Below are positions 14,201-23,573 of a stretch of 64,000 nucleotides of DNA, piece by piece; the stretch's first letter is position 1, and each line of letters opens with the position of its first letter. The notes under the pieces are model-generated. The model was not told the origin of the DNA, searched no databases, and saw only the letters and a list, made by a program, of their open reading frames with translations. The position numbers were made by a program, and so were the translations under genes. Origin of the DNA: Troglohyphantes excavatus (taxonomy: Eukaryota; Arthropoda; Arachnida; Araneae; Linyphiidae); the NCBI GenBank assembly GCA_963932185.1, contig OZ010667.1, positions 68,574,649 through 68,638,648 of the forward strand. Direction: 5' to 3'.

Positions 14201-14331
14201 AAAATGTGGATACTGAGCTGGGGGCTTCCGTCTTTTCAAAGAAATCAACCGAAAAAGTAAATACTCTGCCAAATGATAAGGCAAGTGATGAAGTAGCAAA
14301 GAACCAAAATATGGGTACTACTGAGACTTAA
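2043..14331 (+). CDS. PEX13: PEX13, peroxisomal membrane docking protein (5' partial)
   Basis: Peroxin 13 is an integral peroxisomal membrane protein. With PEX14 it forms the docking site for the PTS1 receptor PEX5 and is needed for matrix protein import. Joining 2043-2258, 4995-5332, 7672-7866, 13194-13319 and 13745-14331 gives one open frame of about 480 residues counted from the Met at 2062. The order is that of the family: a Gly/Tyr/Pro/Ser-rich N-terminal region, a central amphipathic stretch (exon 2), a hydrophobic segment WPFLMFVGLVIGAPWLMF (about residues 214-231), then an SH3 domain (about 257-314) with AAFDF, GWVYA and GLIPSNY. Every junction has GT-AG sites and matching phase. The frame is open upstream of Met 2062, so the true start is probably in an exon left of the window. 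The tail after the SH3 domain is much longer than expected and is built of 17-residue repeats. Expression cannot be judged from sequence. Confidence 0.92.
2470..3309. mobile_element. hAT-like non-autonomous element, family A copy 1
   Basis: Begins CTGTGTTCACTTTAGAAAC and ends with the inverse, CCTAGGCTGAACACT. It is flanked by a perfect 8-bp direct repeat TTAATTAT (2462-2469 and 3310-3317), the target-duplication length of hAT elements. No transposase frame is seen. Related copies lie at 5772 and 15754. It sits in the first PEX13 intron of the window. Confidence 0.75.
3493..3733. mobile_element. hAT-like element, family B, 5'-truncated copy
   Basis: About 240 bases closely match the right third of the element at 8032-8777, including the repeated ATATCCGG motifs and the terminal TATCCGGTTCATCCCTA. 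The left end and any target duplication were not found, so this is a truncated copy inside a PEX13 intron. Confidence 0.65.
3847..4000. repeat. Degenerate tandem repeat (two units of about 75-80 bp)
   Basis: Two adjacent units each carry GCTACAAAT, TTCAGTTTT, CTGCTACAATTTGT and TTTCTGCTCCAAAAC in that order. Short open frames across it are by-products of the repeat. It lies in a PEX13 intron. Confidence 0.5.
4995..5332 (+). CDS. PEX13: PEX13 exon (second visible)
   Basis: Acceptor TTATTATTAG ends at 4994 and donor A|GTAAGT follows 5332. It encodes YPNNMYSPGYGGLRM, then the conserved central PEX13 region (FIQMAEESTRPAFESIESVV to LRWLCLKVLYLM), which is rich in amphipathic and hydrophobic helix. 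The phase fits the exons on both sides. Confidence 0.9.
5568..6862. mobile_element. Possible hAT-like element (CAGGGTTCCCAC family) containing a nested copy
   Basis: Left end CAAGGTTCATAC and right end ATGGGAACCCTG resemble the CAGGGTTCCCAC inverted terminus seen intact at 9293. Both ends carry the family's repeated TCCTTAGAAA and CTCCTTATTTTT motifs. Family A copy 2 (5772) lies inside. The flanking 8-mers do not match, so these may be two unrelated fragments. Confidence 0.3.
5772..6473. mobile_element. hAT-like element, family A copy 2, right end lost
   Basis: Starts CAGTGTTCACTCTAGAAAT, and then follows the same interior as the copy at 15754 for about 700 bases, including a SINE-like stretch around 5915-5990. 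The right terminal inverted repeat is missing near 6475, so the copy is truncated. Confidence 0.6.
7672..7866 (+). CDS. PEX13: PEX13 exon (third visible), membrane segment
   Basis: Acceptor TTTAAATAG ends at 7671 and donor CTAG|GTATGC follows 7866. It encodes KLRKDNPSDESAWNTAEMAA, a short Pro-rich linker, then the hydrophobic run WPFLMFVGLVIGAPWLMF and KLLSKTVTKKPL. This is the most diagnostic PEX13 segment outside the SH3 domain. Confidence 0.92.
8032..8777. mobile_element. hAT-like non-autonomous element, family B, complete
   Basis: 746 bp. Left end TAGGGATGAAACGGATA, right end TATCCGGTTCATCTCTA, flanked by a perfect 8-bp duplication ATTTTGAT (8024-8031 and 8778-8785). Both termini are packed with ATATCCGG-type short repeats. 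No transposase frame is seen. It lies in PEX13 intron 7867-13193. Confidence 0.85.
10727..11256. repeat. Tandem duplication of about 260 bp
   Basis: Two adjacent copies each run from TTCATTCATG-AGACCTTGAA, through CACTAAACGCGATC and GCATCTGATATACAAATTC, to ACTTGTCATTTTCAGT. A more diverged related block lies at about 9815-10260 and again at 10424-10700, so this part of the element has been amplified more than once. Confidence 0.7.
12272..12493 (+). pseudogene. Coiled-coil C-terminal fragment of a transposon-type protein
   Basis: A 73-codon frame with heptad-like Lys/Glu/Leu content, including LNSKKISLEREILTLENTA and EKLANEAETVNDISLFIKAN. I recall this arrangement from the C-termini of proteins linked to hAT-type repeats, but could not search. 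It is near the right end of the CAGGGTTCCCAC element and on the PEX13 coding strand, inside an intron. No upstream open frame joins it, so it is a remnant. Confidence 0.35.
13194..13319 (+). CDS. PEX13: PEX13 exon (fourth visible), start of SH3
   Basis: Acceptor CCATTTCAG ends at 13193 and donor A|GTAAGT follows 13319. It encodes DTRVFKDEQGRYMVTTAAFD, then FKATQRDELSFSAGEKLYLS and PN. This is the first half of the SH3 fold, with the ALYDY-like motif as AAFDF and the acidic DELSF loop. Its 126 bases are phase-compatible on both sides. Confidence 0.92.
13351..13594. repeat. Intronic tandem duplication of about 110-130 bp
   Basis: Two copies each run from TAGTATCTAAAAAT through AGAGTATTA, ACACAGATT, AGATTTGTATAACACACAC and the short TATATA run to GGTATAGATTTTTGACAC. 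The second copy carries a small internal expansion. It lies in the PEX13 intron between the two SH3 exons. Confidence 0.7.
13745..14331 (+). CDS. PEX13: PEX13 last exon: end of SH3 plus repeat tail
   Basis: Acceptor TCTTATTTTAG ends at 13744; stop TAA is 14329-14331. It encodes SYRTCQKGWVYACNSKQETG then LIPSNYLAV, completing the SH3 domain with its conserved Trp and the PSNY motif. A Ser/Asn/Asp/Lys-rich tail of about 165 residues follows, mostly 17-residue repeats. The acceptor at 13744 was chosen over the AG at 13751 because only it keeps phase with the donor at 13319. Confidence 0.92.
13922..14278 (+). repeat. PEX13: 51-bp coding tandem repeat in the PEX13 tail
   Basis: About seven units, one per 51 bases (17 codons), each with an aromatic-Asp/Asn-aromatic core: AFDYSKNLVENTNIQPT, NLDYSKNTGEEFNSKPD, IRDYPIKSAEYFNSQLD, SRDYTQNSAEKSDSHLD, TRNYSQNSVENVDTELG and ASVFSKKSTEKVNTLPN, after a shorter first unit. 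No unit breaks the frame, although they differ widely at DNA level. Predicted to be disordered. Confidence 0.88.
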
Positions 14332-14760
14332 AAAGTTTTGTATCCCAATTTCCCTTTTTGTAAAGAAATGATCTTTTTGTATTATGTAAAAATATTAGTG
14401 ATCTTCATATCCTTTCTTTAAAATTGTGATTTTAAATTAAAATTAGCAGACAAATTTTATTGCATTTTGTGATTTGTAAAGATTTTATTAATTGTTATGT
14501 ATTTTTTAAACTATAAAAAGTTATGTATTTTTTCCTTTGGCAAAGACTAAATTTTTATTCATTTATTCTGTTTGTGGCAGATTTGTATGCTATGATATAC
14601 CATAGACACATTTGTTCAGGGTTTGTACAGTCCTTAAAAACTTTATTCTGGTGTGAAGTTCCTAAGAGTCCTTGCCGAGTACTTAACATGTTTTATTTTG
14701 TTCTCAAAATTCTTTAATAGTTGTTTATATTTTTTTTTAAATAAAATTTTATTGATGAAG
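14332..14760 (+). promoter_or_regulatory. PEX13 3' UTR with candidate poly(A) signal
   Basis: AT-rich sequence after the stop. The clearest canonical AATAAA is at 14740-14745. A hAT-like terminus begins at 14617, so the 3' end may use transposon-derived sequence. The cleavage site cannot be seen. Confidence 0.4.
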
Positions 14761-15020
14761 GTACAAACTTTTATTTGTTGCAAATCTCTTGATCAGGTAA
14801 AAAAAAAACTTACAAATTAAATTTAATATATTTTGTAATTTTCTTTTAATTCATACTAATACATTTTCAAAAAGAAAGTGAATGTTTTATACTTTTTTTT
14901 GTTTGAACTCTATATCTTTAAAATTCAGTTTTAACACCCAAGACCTTTCTTAAGGTGTTCAAAAATTTCTGTTAATTTCAGAAATCTGTTATTTTTTTTT
15001 GAAAACCAGTACAAACCCAC
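14617..15020. mobile_element. Candidate hAT-like element (CAGGGTTTGTAC ends)
   Basis: Left end CAGGGTTTGTACAGTCCTTA and right end CCAGTACAAACCCAC are inverse to one another over about 14 bases, and the left end carries TCCTTAAAAA-type motifs as at 9293. No matching flanking duplication was found. Confidence 0.4.
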
Positions 15021-15753
15021 GTGACCAAAGAAATTATTTCAAGCCCCCCCCCATCCCTACAACTCCTTCAATTCTATTCGATAGCTGGCATAGTAATGCT
15101 GTAATGCATAATACAAAAGCTAAATATTTTAACTTTATTGTTAACACTACTTACGTACAATAAAAGTTATCTTAGTTTGGTCCATATAAGCTTTAATTAC
15201 ATTAAAGTGGGTGGTAAAGACCAAAGTACAAAATTAAGATTTTGTATGTGATAACTACACTTATTTCGTTTCTCATGTGTTCTAGTATCTAATCATATTT
15301 CTTATTTTTGCTACATTTGCTTGGTATTGGTGCATAATTTGGTAATGGTTAAATATCGTTTACCTTTTTGCTTAATGTATTGTTTCTTAACTACTTACGA
15401 ATTGTAATGAAATCATGGTGCTCTAAAACTTTTAATGCAAAAAAAAAAATGTGTTTTTATTGAGATGTGTTTTTGCTCTTCATGACAATTTTCTGTGCCA
15501 TTTGGATTAAAATTAAAGGATTCTATGAAACTTCTGTATTGTCTCACTAGTTTTAGCTTATTTGCAACAAAAAACGTGTACCCCTTTAAATCAGTGGTCT
15601 GCAATAAAATTTATGGTATCCAAAAAATATTGCATATGATTTATTCTAGTATTGCCTGCAGCGAGTCGAGGAAAATTACTCGTAGATGAATCAAAGAAAT
15701 GTTCCATATTCATATGTACCAGTATATTTTATAAAACTGATATTTTGAAAGTA
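15021..15753. other. Intergenic, nothing recognised
   Basis: AT-rich sequence with a short C run near 15046. The short open frames here have no recognisable content. Confidence 0.5.
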
Positions 15754-16462
15754 CAGTTGTTCACTCTAGAAATAAAAAAGGGACAGGGCGCTGTTAACAG
15801 TAAAAGGGACCCGTTTTCGAAAAGGCACTTGTTTTTAAAAGGGCCCTTTTAAATAAAAAAAAGTTTAGGGTGGGTGTGGCCAAACAAATCCGCAACCAAA
15901 CAAAAAAAGTTCCGATTGTTGGTTGACATTGAGCTAAAGCTGCATAATGTTGGTAATGGTTCGGGGCTTATCTCGAAGGAAGAACCCGTACAAAATTGAT
16001 GTCTCTTACTTTTAAATTAGTAAAAATATGATTTATTCTAGAGAATATTAAAAAACAAAACAATATTAAAAATAATTTTTTTCACTTAACCAAATCGGTA
16101 AGTAGTCCTAATTAGACCTCTTACAAAACTGATGAAAAGGCTACTAATAATCCAAAATTTGGTAATAAAGTGCCTAATCTTGTAAAATCACCTCAAACTA
16201 TCTTCTCTTTAAAAAAAAAAAAAAAAGCATTTCATATGCGACTACAGGCAACCCCGTGCTCAAAATTACTGCGGAATCGTCGCGATTGCACAAAACACGA
16301 GCTAGGGAAGCAAGGACGCTTGTGCTTGACTGAAAAGGGCAAGGGGCGGAATTTTTTCAAAAGAGGGCGGTAGTTTTTAAAAAGCAGCATGAGGGCGCTA
16401 TTGAGATGAAAAAAGGGCGGGTAGGGCGGACCGCCCTTCAAAAAACGTCTAGAGTGAACACT
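15754..16462. mobile_element. hAT-like non-autonomous element, family A copy 3
   Basis: Left end CAGTTGTTCACTCTAGAAAT and right end GTCTAGAGTGAACACT are inverse. Flanking 8-mers TGAAAGTA and GGGAAGTA agree at six of eight positions. The interior matches copy 2, including the GGGCAGGGC/GGGCGG motifs and a SINE-like stretch at about 15925-15990. No transposase frame. Confidence 0.7.
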
Positions 16463-17015
16463 GGGAAGTATTCACTGCATAAATGTTCTTAGGTACTCAT
16501 GATTAATATTAGTAAATATTTTGAATTATTAGTGTGCCGAGTTTCAAGCCTATATTAGTTATGGAAACTGGTGAAAATGGAGCTACAAAATTAGACAATG
16601 CGAGTTAATCCTTCAGCCCCAACTTTTTTGTGGTAATTAAAAAATATTTTTTTCTTTTAAATTTTGTTTTCTGGTATGTAATTTACACCTAATTTTTTAA
16701 AGAATTTTTAGATCACTTAGAAAATTAAAAGCATCAATGGTCCATAGAGCATCTTTGAAGATTTCCATTTTGAACCATCAAACTTAAGTAAGGCTAAAAA
16801 TATTTACTTAATTAGTTAAAAATAATCATATAGTAACAGATTTTAACAAAAATGCAATAGCAAAAAAAAATAATAATTTTTTTTTACTCAATTCTCTGTG
16901 ATAGACTTAAAATTTTCATACACACAACACTAAACTAAAATTTTCGCCATGCGCCAACAGATTTCGCTCTAACTATTCTCACATGTGGTCTACCATGGAA
17001 ACCACTGGGTCTCAT
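16463..17015. other. Intergenic, nothing recognised
   Basis: AT-rich, no open frame of note and no clear repeat. Confidence 0.45.
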
Positions 17016-17849
17016 TCTATCAATACTTATATTATAAAAGAATGGAGTGTCTGTCTGTGGAATCGAACAAAACCCCTCATTTTGAGTTTTCTTCACGAAT
17101 TAGAATACGCTGATTCCGAAAATCACATTAATTTTTTTCTGTCTGTTTGTCCGGATTTAACTCAAAAACTACTGCACGGATTTTTATGAAACTTGCGCCA
17201 TTTTAACAATATATTCTCAGTCTGCACTTTGATAAATCTGCACTTTGTTTCATGTGGGTATCTGCAACCGTTCAAAAGTTATAGAACTTTTTCCATTCCA
17301 AAACTCCGGTCGCCAATTGGCACCCAAAACACTTTGCCGAATACGATAAATTATTTCCAATTGGAAGAATATAACTTTTTTTTTATTTTGATTGATGTGT
17401 TATTGCATTGTTAGTATTAAACATAATGAATGTGAAGTTTAATAAGTGCATTTTTTTGTTACTGGGGTTAATTTATATAAAAAAATATTCAACTTTTTAA
17501 ATAATATAAGCTTTCAACTCCATTTGGCATTCAAACAACATTGCCAAGTGTTTTATTTTCTGTAAAATGCATTATTTTTATCGACGTCATGTTACAGGCT
17601 AATATTACGAAAAGCGTTATTAATTTTTAGGGATTTTTATATTGCAAGATATATGTATTTAAAAAAAACCATCAGATTATACGCGATAGTCGTGAATATA
17701 AAAATTAAAAAATAATACGTTAAGATATTTCCATAACTACTCAAGGTAATTGAATAAATTTACACAGGGTATAGAGAGCGATATTCGAATGAAAAAGTCG
17801 CATAGTACTTCACAAATTGACCACGAGCAACGCCGGGCCATATTGCTAG
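17016..17849 (+). mobile_element. Helitron-like non-autonomous element (candidate)
   Basis: Starts near TCTATCAATACTTATATTAT followed by GTGTCTGTCTGTGG, and ends GAGCAACGCCGGGCC, ATATTG, CTAG then T. A CTAG|T end preceded by a GC-rich CAACGCCGGG stretch is typical of non-autonomous Helitrons. Related left ends occur at 31865 and 35744, and a related right end on the other strand at 23574. The 5' boundary is uncertain. Confidence 0.5.
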
Positions 17850-17994
17850 TAATAAATATAATTGTAAATAAGTGGGTTTAGTGTCGGAGTATTCGGAGCG
17901 AAAGGGTTAAAGCGTGTAACAGTAAGTCCTTTCAGCCAGTGTGTCTCGCCACAAACAATGAAATCATTTTGAAATTGGAGAAACTGTTAAAAAA

Positions 17995-18185
17995 AGGTCC
18001 GGTTAATCGATAGTTTCGATATATATCGGCCGGATAACTCAATATTTTTTACAGTTTTTGCCAAAGTGGATTTTTCTATATCCCACTAAAAAATAATTTT
18101 CGAAATCGGGCAATATTTATTTTCAAACGGTCCGGTTAATCAAGAATTCCGGATAGTTAATGCCGCATAACCGGATATTTTTTTT
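17995..18185. repeat. CCGGTTAATC-type dispersed repeat
   Basis: Two blocks begin GGTCCGGTTAATCGATA and GGTCCGGTTAATCAAGA and end with CCGGATA-type motifs. It resembles the termini of small hAT-type elements, but no bounding duplication was found. Confidence 0.35.
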
Positions 18186-18211
18186 CGAAAGGTGCCCAAG
18201 TGATTGGTTTG

Positions 18212-18255
18212 TTTTAACCAACGTCGCACTAGAGCTGCATAGTGAACCAATGGGT
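18212..18255 (-). repeat. SINE tail fragment
   Basis: Reads AACGTCGCACTAGAGCTGCA on the plus strand, the reverse of the shared SINE tail. Confidence 0.55.
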
Positions 18256-18558
18256 GAAAAAAAAATTTGAACGCGCGTGAAACTGCTAGTTTCATATAAT
18301 TAATTATAAAAACATTTCTTGAATTTATCAAATAATATTTTATTATTATGAGCTAAATAATTGTGGAATCTTCGGTTAATCGCCAATAATTATGCGATTT
18401 AAAAAATAAATCGAGTTTTGTCTGTTTCGCACACTTTTTCTGTATACTGCATAACAATTGTACTTCTTCGTTAATTCCTGATAAGGCCAGAACCCTATTT
18501 TCGTAAAGTAAATAATACAAAAATAAAGTAAATAAGAAGACAAAATTTTAAATTTATA

Positions 18559-19911
18559 AACAGTGCCTCTCAAAAGAGTTCGTACACTTTAAAAAATTGT
18601 AATTCGAAGGAAAAGTTCAATGTTATTTCACATAATCTCCATGTAATTTTGAATAAAACCTAGTATATATATTTTAAATATTGAATTATTTTCTTTTTAT
18701 AATAATAAAAATGCTAGAAAGCAGAGATGAAAAAAAAAAACGTCACAAAAATGATCGTACACCGAAAGATTTTCGGATAAATTTATAAATAAAATTATCG
18801 TCTGTCGCTTTTTTTTTTTATTATTATTATTTTTGAATTGTGGTGACAATTAATATTCGTTTGGCTTTAATTTTTGCTTGCTTACTTCGTAATATGCTAT
18901 GTATTTTTTAAAAATGGATCGTACTCATAAGGAAACAAAGAATAGCATTCGAATATTGATAATGTTTCATCATAATAGTGGTAAATCAGCTCGGATTATC
19001 GCTTAATTAATAAAATTATCCCATTCTACATGCAGTATGTGATAAAACGCTTTAAAGAAGAAAATCGGATCAAAAACAAGGTAAGAAAATGTCTTCCGGC
19101 AATGTTAACTCAACGTGATGAGATATTTATAGTTTAAAATTTGTGAAAAATTCACTTTCGAGTGTTGTAAAAATATCTACAGATTTTAATGAAACATGTT
19201 CTATTTCAATCGAAACGGTTCTACAAGTGTTCAGATCAGCTGAATTACATGGGTGTTCTGTCCGAAGAAAATTTTTTGAGTGCGAAAAATAGAAAGCTTA
19301 GGCTTTCCTTCGCAAATACCAAGAACTTAATCGGAACAGTAAAGAATTCTTTGGAGGTGTCCTTATGGAAGGGTGAAAATTAGCATCAGGACTATGTTAT
19401 TTGGTATTTAATGATAGCATAAAGAAGCAGTTTTTTTATTTAAATATTTTAACACACAATTTATAATTATAAACTCAAAATTTAGATATTGGAATCAATT
19501 TTGTTTTTTATCAAGACAACGATCCTTAATTCACAGCTCTTAACATTTGCCTCTGTAGCCTCTATAATTACCCGAAGTTCTAAAAAAAAAAAAAAAAATC
19601 AGTCGCAGAATTTAAACCTAATAAAACACATTTGTATTTAACTGGAGGTTAGAGTACGAAAACACGACATTAAAACGAAAAGCGAACTAAAAAAAAAAGT
19701 AATGATTGAAGAATAGTGGAAATCGATGCCAAAATTACAAAAAAAAAAAAAAAAAAAAAAAAATTCGAAATCTGTGCACAGACGTTTAAAAGCTGGTTTT
19801 GATGTTACAGGATATCCTACTATTAAGTACTAATTTACCGAAATATTTCAATATTTATTAATGTGTATAGATTTTTTTAAAGTCTACGAAGGTGAGATAA
19901 TTTTCTTGTTA
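18559..19911 (+). pseudogene. Dead Tc1-like transposon with broken transposase
   Basis: Left end CAGTGCCTCTCAAAAGAGTT then CGTACAC; a diverged inverse is seen near 19880-19910. Between them, a decayed transposase starts near 18914 (MDRTHKETKNSIRILIMFHH) and has stops and frame breaks. Recognisable parts are a helix-turn-helix-like N-terminus, a stretch with NRKLRLSFANTKN (about 19290-19330), a YQDNDP motif (about 19510, the middle catalytic Asp region of Tc1 enzymes), and a decayed LNLIKHI stretch corresponding to the PDLNPIE region. Non-functional. Confidence 0.75.
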
Positions 19912-20094
19912 CTTTTTAATTATTAATTTTTCAAAAAAAAAGCTTTACTATGTTTTTAAAATATTTTGTGTAGTTTAAGAACAATTTATATATTTTATTA
20001 AAAAATTCCCATTCTGATATATTATTTTTTATTAATGAATAGAGCAGTACATTAAATTTATTTTTACCGTACGCGTTTTTTAAGCGTTTGTAAC

Positions 20095-20290
20095 CAAAGA
20101 GTATAAATATAATAGAGAGCGCTCTCCATGTCAGGCTCTGGCAAGACCGCGTTCTCAACACACATAAGAACCGATGCCCATCACGTGGTTTTAGCGCTGC
20201 CACACCCTACATGCAGAAGTTCCGAAATTGGCGCAGTTTCTTCTTTTCGGCGATAGAGTGTTCCGTCGGTATTGAACTTCTAAACATAAG
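20095..20290. other. CpG-bearing segment with palindrome and E-box
   Basis: Richer in GC and CpG than its surroundings. It holds the palindrome GAGAGCGCTCTC near 20116-20127 and a CACGTG at about 20180, followed by GCGCAGTTTCTTCTTTTCGG. It could be a promoter, an exon or a piece of an unrecognised transposon. Confidence 0.25.
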
Positions 20291-21641
20291 TTATGTAGGT
20301 ATTTACTTATTTTCAAACAATGTGCATTAAATATTTTCCTTGCATTAACGAAACGAAAATATCCTTTTGTTTGTGTTCAATGCTCTAAGAAACGAATCTC
20401 TTTACATTTCTAAGGTTTTATTGTTCATATTTTCTTATTGAAATATACAAAATAACAATTAAAAGAACTACGCTTATTGTGCATCTACATAAAAACAGAC
20501 AAATATACAAGTAAAATACATAATTATATTTAAATTATAAATAACAAAAAAAACATGTTAAATTGCAACTATTTATTGAAGAATTTAAGGTAAGAAATGT
20601 AATCCCACCTCCCCCGCACACACAAATTTAAAAAAAAAAAAAAACTACGTTTTTTTTTATTGTACAATTAGGATTAAATTGTTTTTTGTCCGAAAATAAG
20701 TAGTATCAATTCGTAGTATTCTATATAAAGTCGTCCTTCCAAAAGACGCTTTTCAATAGCGCATTTTGCCTGATCATAGTGCTCATAACCCGGGTTAACG
20801 TTGCACTATTTAAATACAATCTTCTACTTAATATATATAAGTTTTATATTTGACTAAATATCGTATTATCATCAGTATTACGTAAGTATGTAAAGTTTCA
20901 AGGCTATACGTCATTTAAAGAGGAAGCATTCGAACTTATAATTGACTTTTCAATAACTATATGTAATTAAGGTTAATTGAATACATTTGAATTATAAATT
21001 TAATGTAGTAAATTTTATACTGATAACATTGCAGAAACTAATTTGAAAATATATGTACATATTTATATGACATCCCTAATTAGAAAATAACAAAGACAAA
21101 CGCAACATTCGAAAATGGAAAAAATAACTATTTAATTCTAATTAAAATAAATAACAATATATAAATGAAAGCTATTACAGAATTTTGTTGTACAACTGCT
21201 ATATGCTATTTTTAGTAAATTTCGAAATGGCCTCTTTAATTTATATGTTAAATTCCTTTAAAGTATCATTCTTCAAGAAGCGATATTTAAATAGAAAATT
21301 AAACACAAAACCATATAACAATACTTTTGATTTCATTTAGTTTGGAAAGTCGCCAAAGCATGCCAAGGCACGCCAAGTAACATCGGCGCTCCATAACTAG
21401 TTCATAAAGTTTTAGAAACCTTAAAAAAACAAAATTTAATATTTACGAAACATTGAATTTGCTACCCAAGGGAAATACGAGAGTGTAGTCTAATTTCCTA
21501 TAAATATTTACTCAATTGAAACAGATTATATTCATAAAAATTAAGAAAAGAATTCGTAAACCTTATGTTAAACAAAGTAATTTTGATTATTTTACATGAT
21601 TTTAAAATTTGGTTTGAAATAAAATTTTCAGGAAAACTTAC
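20291..21641. other. Intergenic or intronic, nothing recognised
   Basis: AT-rich. If the THAP-like exon at 21642 is real, this is where its next minus-strand exon should lie, but I could not find a convincing one. Confidence 0.4.
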
Positions 21642-21712
21642 CAATGGAAGGTATATGGACCTCCTTTGCGAAATTTTTCTTTGTATCCATAAGCGGCACA
21701 GCTATGAACCAT
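21642..21712 (-). CDS. THAP-domain-like first exon (candidate, possibly decayed)
   Basis: On the minus strand an ATG (21712-21710) opens 23 codons reading MVHSCAAYGYKEKFRKGGPY then TFH, ending at a strong donor G|GTAAGT (21641-21640 on the plus strand). This matches the start of a THAP zinc-dependent DNA-binding domain: Met, Cys at position 5, Ala at 6-7, a basic segment and a Phe-His before the intron. The second Cys ligand expected near position 10 is Tyr here. THAP domains occur in transcription factors and in P-element-type transposases. No second exon was found, so this may be a broken gene or transposon exon. Confidence 0.45.
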
Positions 21713-21860
21713 TTTCTGTTATGTTTTGTTTCGGATCGCCGTGAATCGTCGCTGTTCCTATTGGAACTCTATTAGGAGGAAGAAACTTTTTCGCGTGGGC
21801 GAGGAAATCTGTCCTCCGATCACGTGATTCGATGATGGATATGCGTAAATCGGCATTTTT
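21713..21860 (-). promoter_or_regulatory. Possible promoter/5' UTR of the THAP-like exon
   Basis: More GC and CpG than the flanks, with CACGTG near 21825 and GCGTGGGCGAGG near 21800 on the plus strand. Position just upstream of the minus-strand ATG is the main argument. Confidence 0.3.
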
Positions 21861-22239
21861 CTCCCTCTATTTCTATCATTACTCTATGTTTGTAACCTTT
21901 TTAAAAATGTTTCGAAACATTTTGTTTACTCCTTAACCATCGCAAAAAAGTAGGCGTAATTGGCAAATACATAATATATGTTATTTTTTCGCAATATCTG
22001 TTATAATATATTGTTTACTTTTTTAGCTAATTAACCCTAAATTAACACGTGTTCGTAAGACAAAAACTGAACATGTATACCCTTCGAGACGGTATATAAA
22101 TATTCAGTAAACTATAGAACCACACATGTTTTCAAAAGGGTGTTTGGGTAGTATCGTGTTGAATGCAAACGTATCATATGACTTTTGACAATTAAATTTT
22201 CAATTACTTACTAGAAATTAGTAGAAGCAACATTCTGTG

Positions 22240-22258
22240 CCCCCCCCCCCCCCCCCCC
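22240..22258. repeat. Poly(C) tract
   Basis: An unbroken run of 19 C in very AT-rich surroundings. Confidence 0.95.
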
Positions 22259-22649
22259 ACCTCCCAGAGATAAAAAAAATTGTACTTGTTCTTAATTAAA
22301 AGTTCATTACATACTTTTGTCGAAATAGGTTATATTGCTTAACAAGTTTTATATTGAAAATAGTTTTGTAAGACGCTTTTTACTTTCACTAAAGGTGATA
22401 ACGCGTTTAATTTCTTTATATTTTGGAGATAAGAAAATTAATATAAGAAAATCTTAAAAATTGAAGTAAACAATGCAAATAATTAATTTTAACAAAATTT
22501 AAACTTTAAAAAAAATGTGACATTTTTAGTCATACTCTTTAATAAATCTAGTTTCTTATAAATTTATAGGGATTTTTTATTTACCATTTTAGAAATATTT
22601 TGAATATTTTTTAAAGTTTTTATTTTTATTTTAAATATTAATTATAATA

Positions 22650-23222
22650 AAAATATTACATTTACAATACAAATATAAAAAATATTATATTTACAATAAA
22701 AATATAAAAAATATTATATTTAAATATAAAAAATATATTTAAATATAAAAAATATTATATTTAAATATAAAAAATACTATATTTAAATATAAAAATAATA
22801 TATTTAAATATAAAAAATATTATATTTAAATATAAAAAATATTATATTTAAATATAAAAAATATTATATTTAAATATAAAAAATATTATATATAAATATA
22901 AAAAATATTATATTTAAATATAAAAAATATTATATTTAAATATAAAAAATATTATATTTAAATATAAAAAATATTATATTTAAATATAAAAAATATTATA
23001 TTTAAATATAAAAAATATTATATTTAAATATAAAAAATATTATATTTAAATATAAAAAATATTATATTTAAATATAAAAAATATTATATTTAAATATAAA
23101 AAATATTATATTTAAATATAAAAAATATTATATTTAAATATAAAAAATATTATATTTAAATATAAAAAATATTATATTTAAATATAAAAAATATTATATT
23201 TAAATATAAAAAAAAGTATATT
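22650..23222. repeat. 22-bp AT minisatellite
   Basis: About 25 head-to-tail copies of a 22-base unit built around ATATTTAAATATAAAAAAT. The unit contains the palindrome ATATTTAAATAT, so either strand can fold. Central copies look almost identical, and the edges are more diverged. Confidence 0.95.
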
Positions 23223-23510
23223 TAAATGTATAAAGTCTTATATTTAAATACAATCGTTTTATATTTAAATATAGAAAAATTTATAATTTTAATTTTTATA
23301 TACTTTAATTAATATTATTATTTATAATTTAAATAATTATATAATATAATTTTTTATATTTAAATATATTTTTTATATTTATATATAAAAATATCATATT
23401 TAAATATCAAAATTATTCTATTAAAATATTAAAAATAGCATACTAATATATTAAATGTATATTTCAATATCCAAAATATTATATTTAAATATAAAAAATT
23501 TATATTTAAA
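23223..23510. repeat. Diverged flank of the 22-bp minisatellite
   Basis: The same ATATTTAAATAT motifs recur at irregular spacing with substitutions, as expected at the decayed edge of an array. Confidence 0.7.
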
Positions 23511-23573
23511 TAATATTGAGTTTTGCAAACTAATGTCATGAATTTTTAAAACTGAAATTAAAATTAGCTAAAA

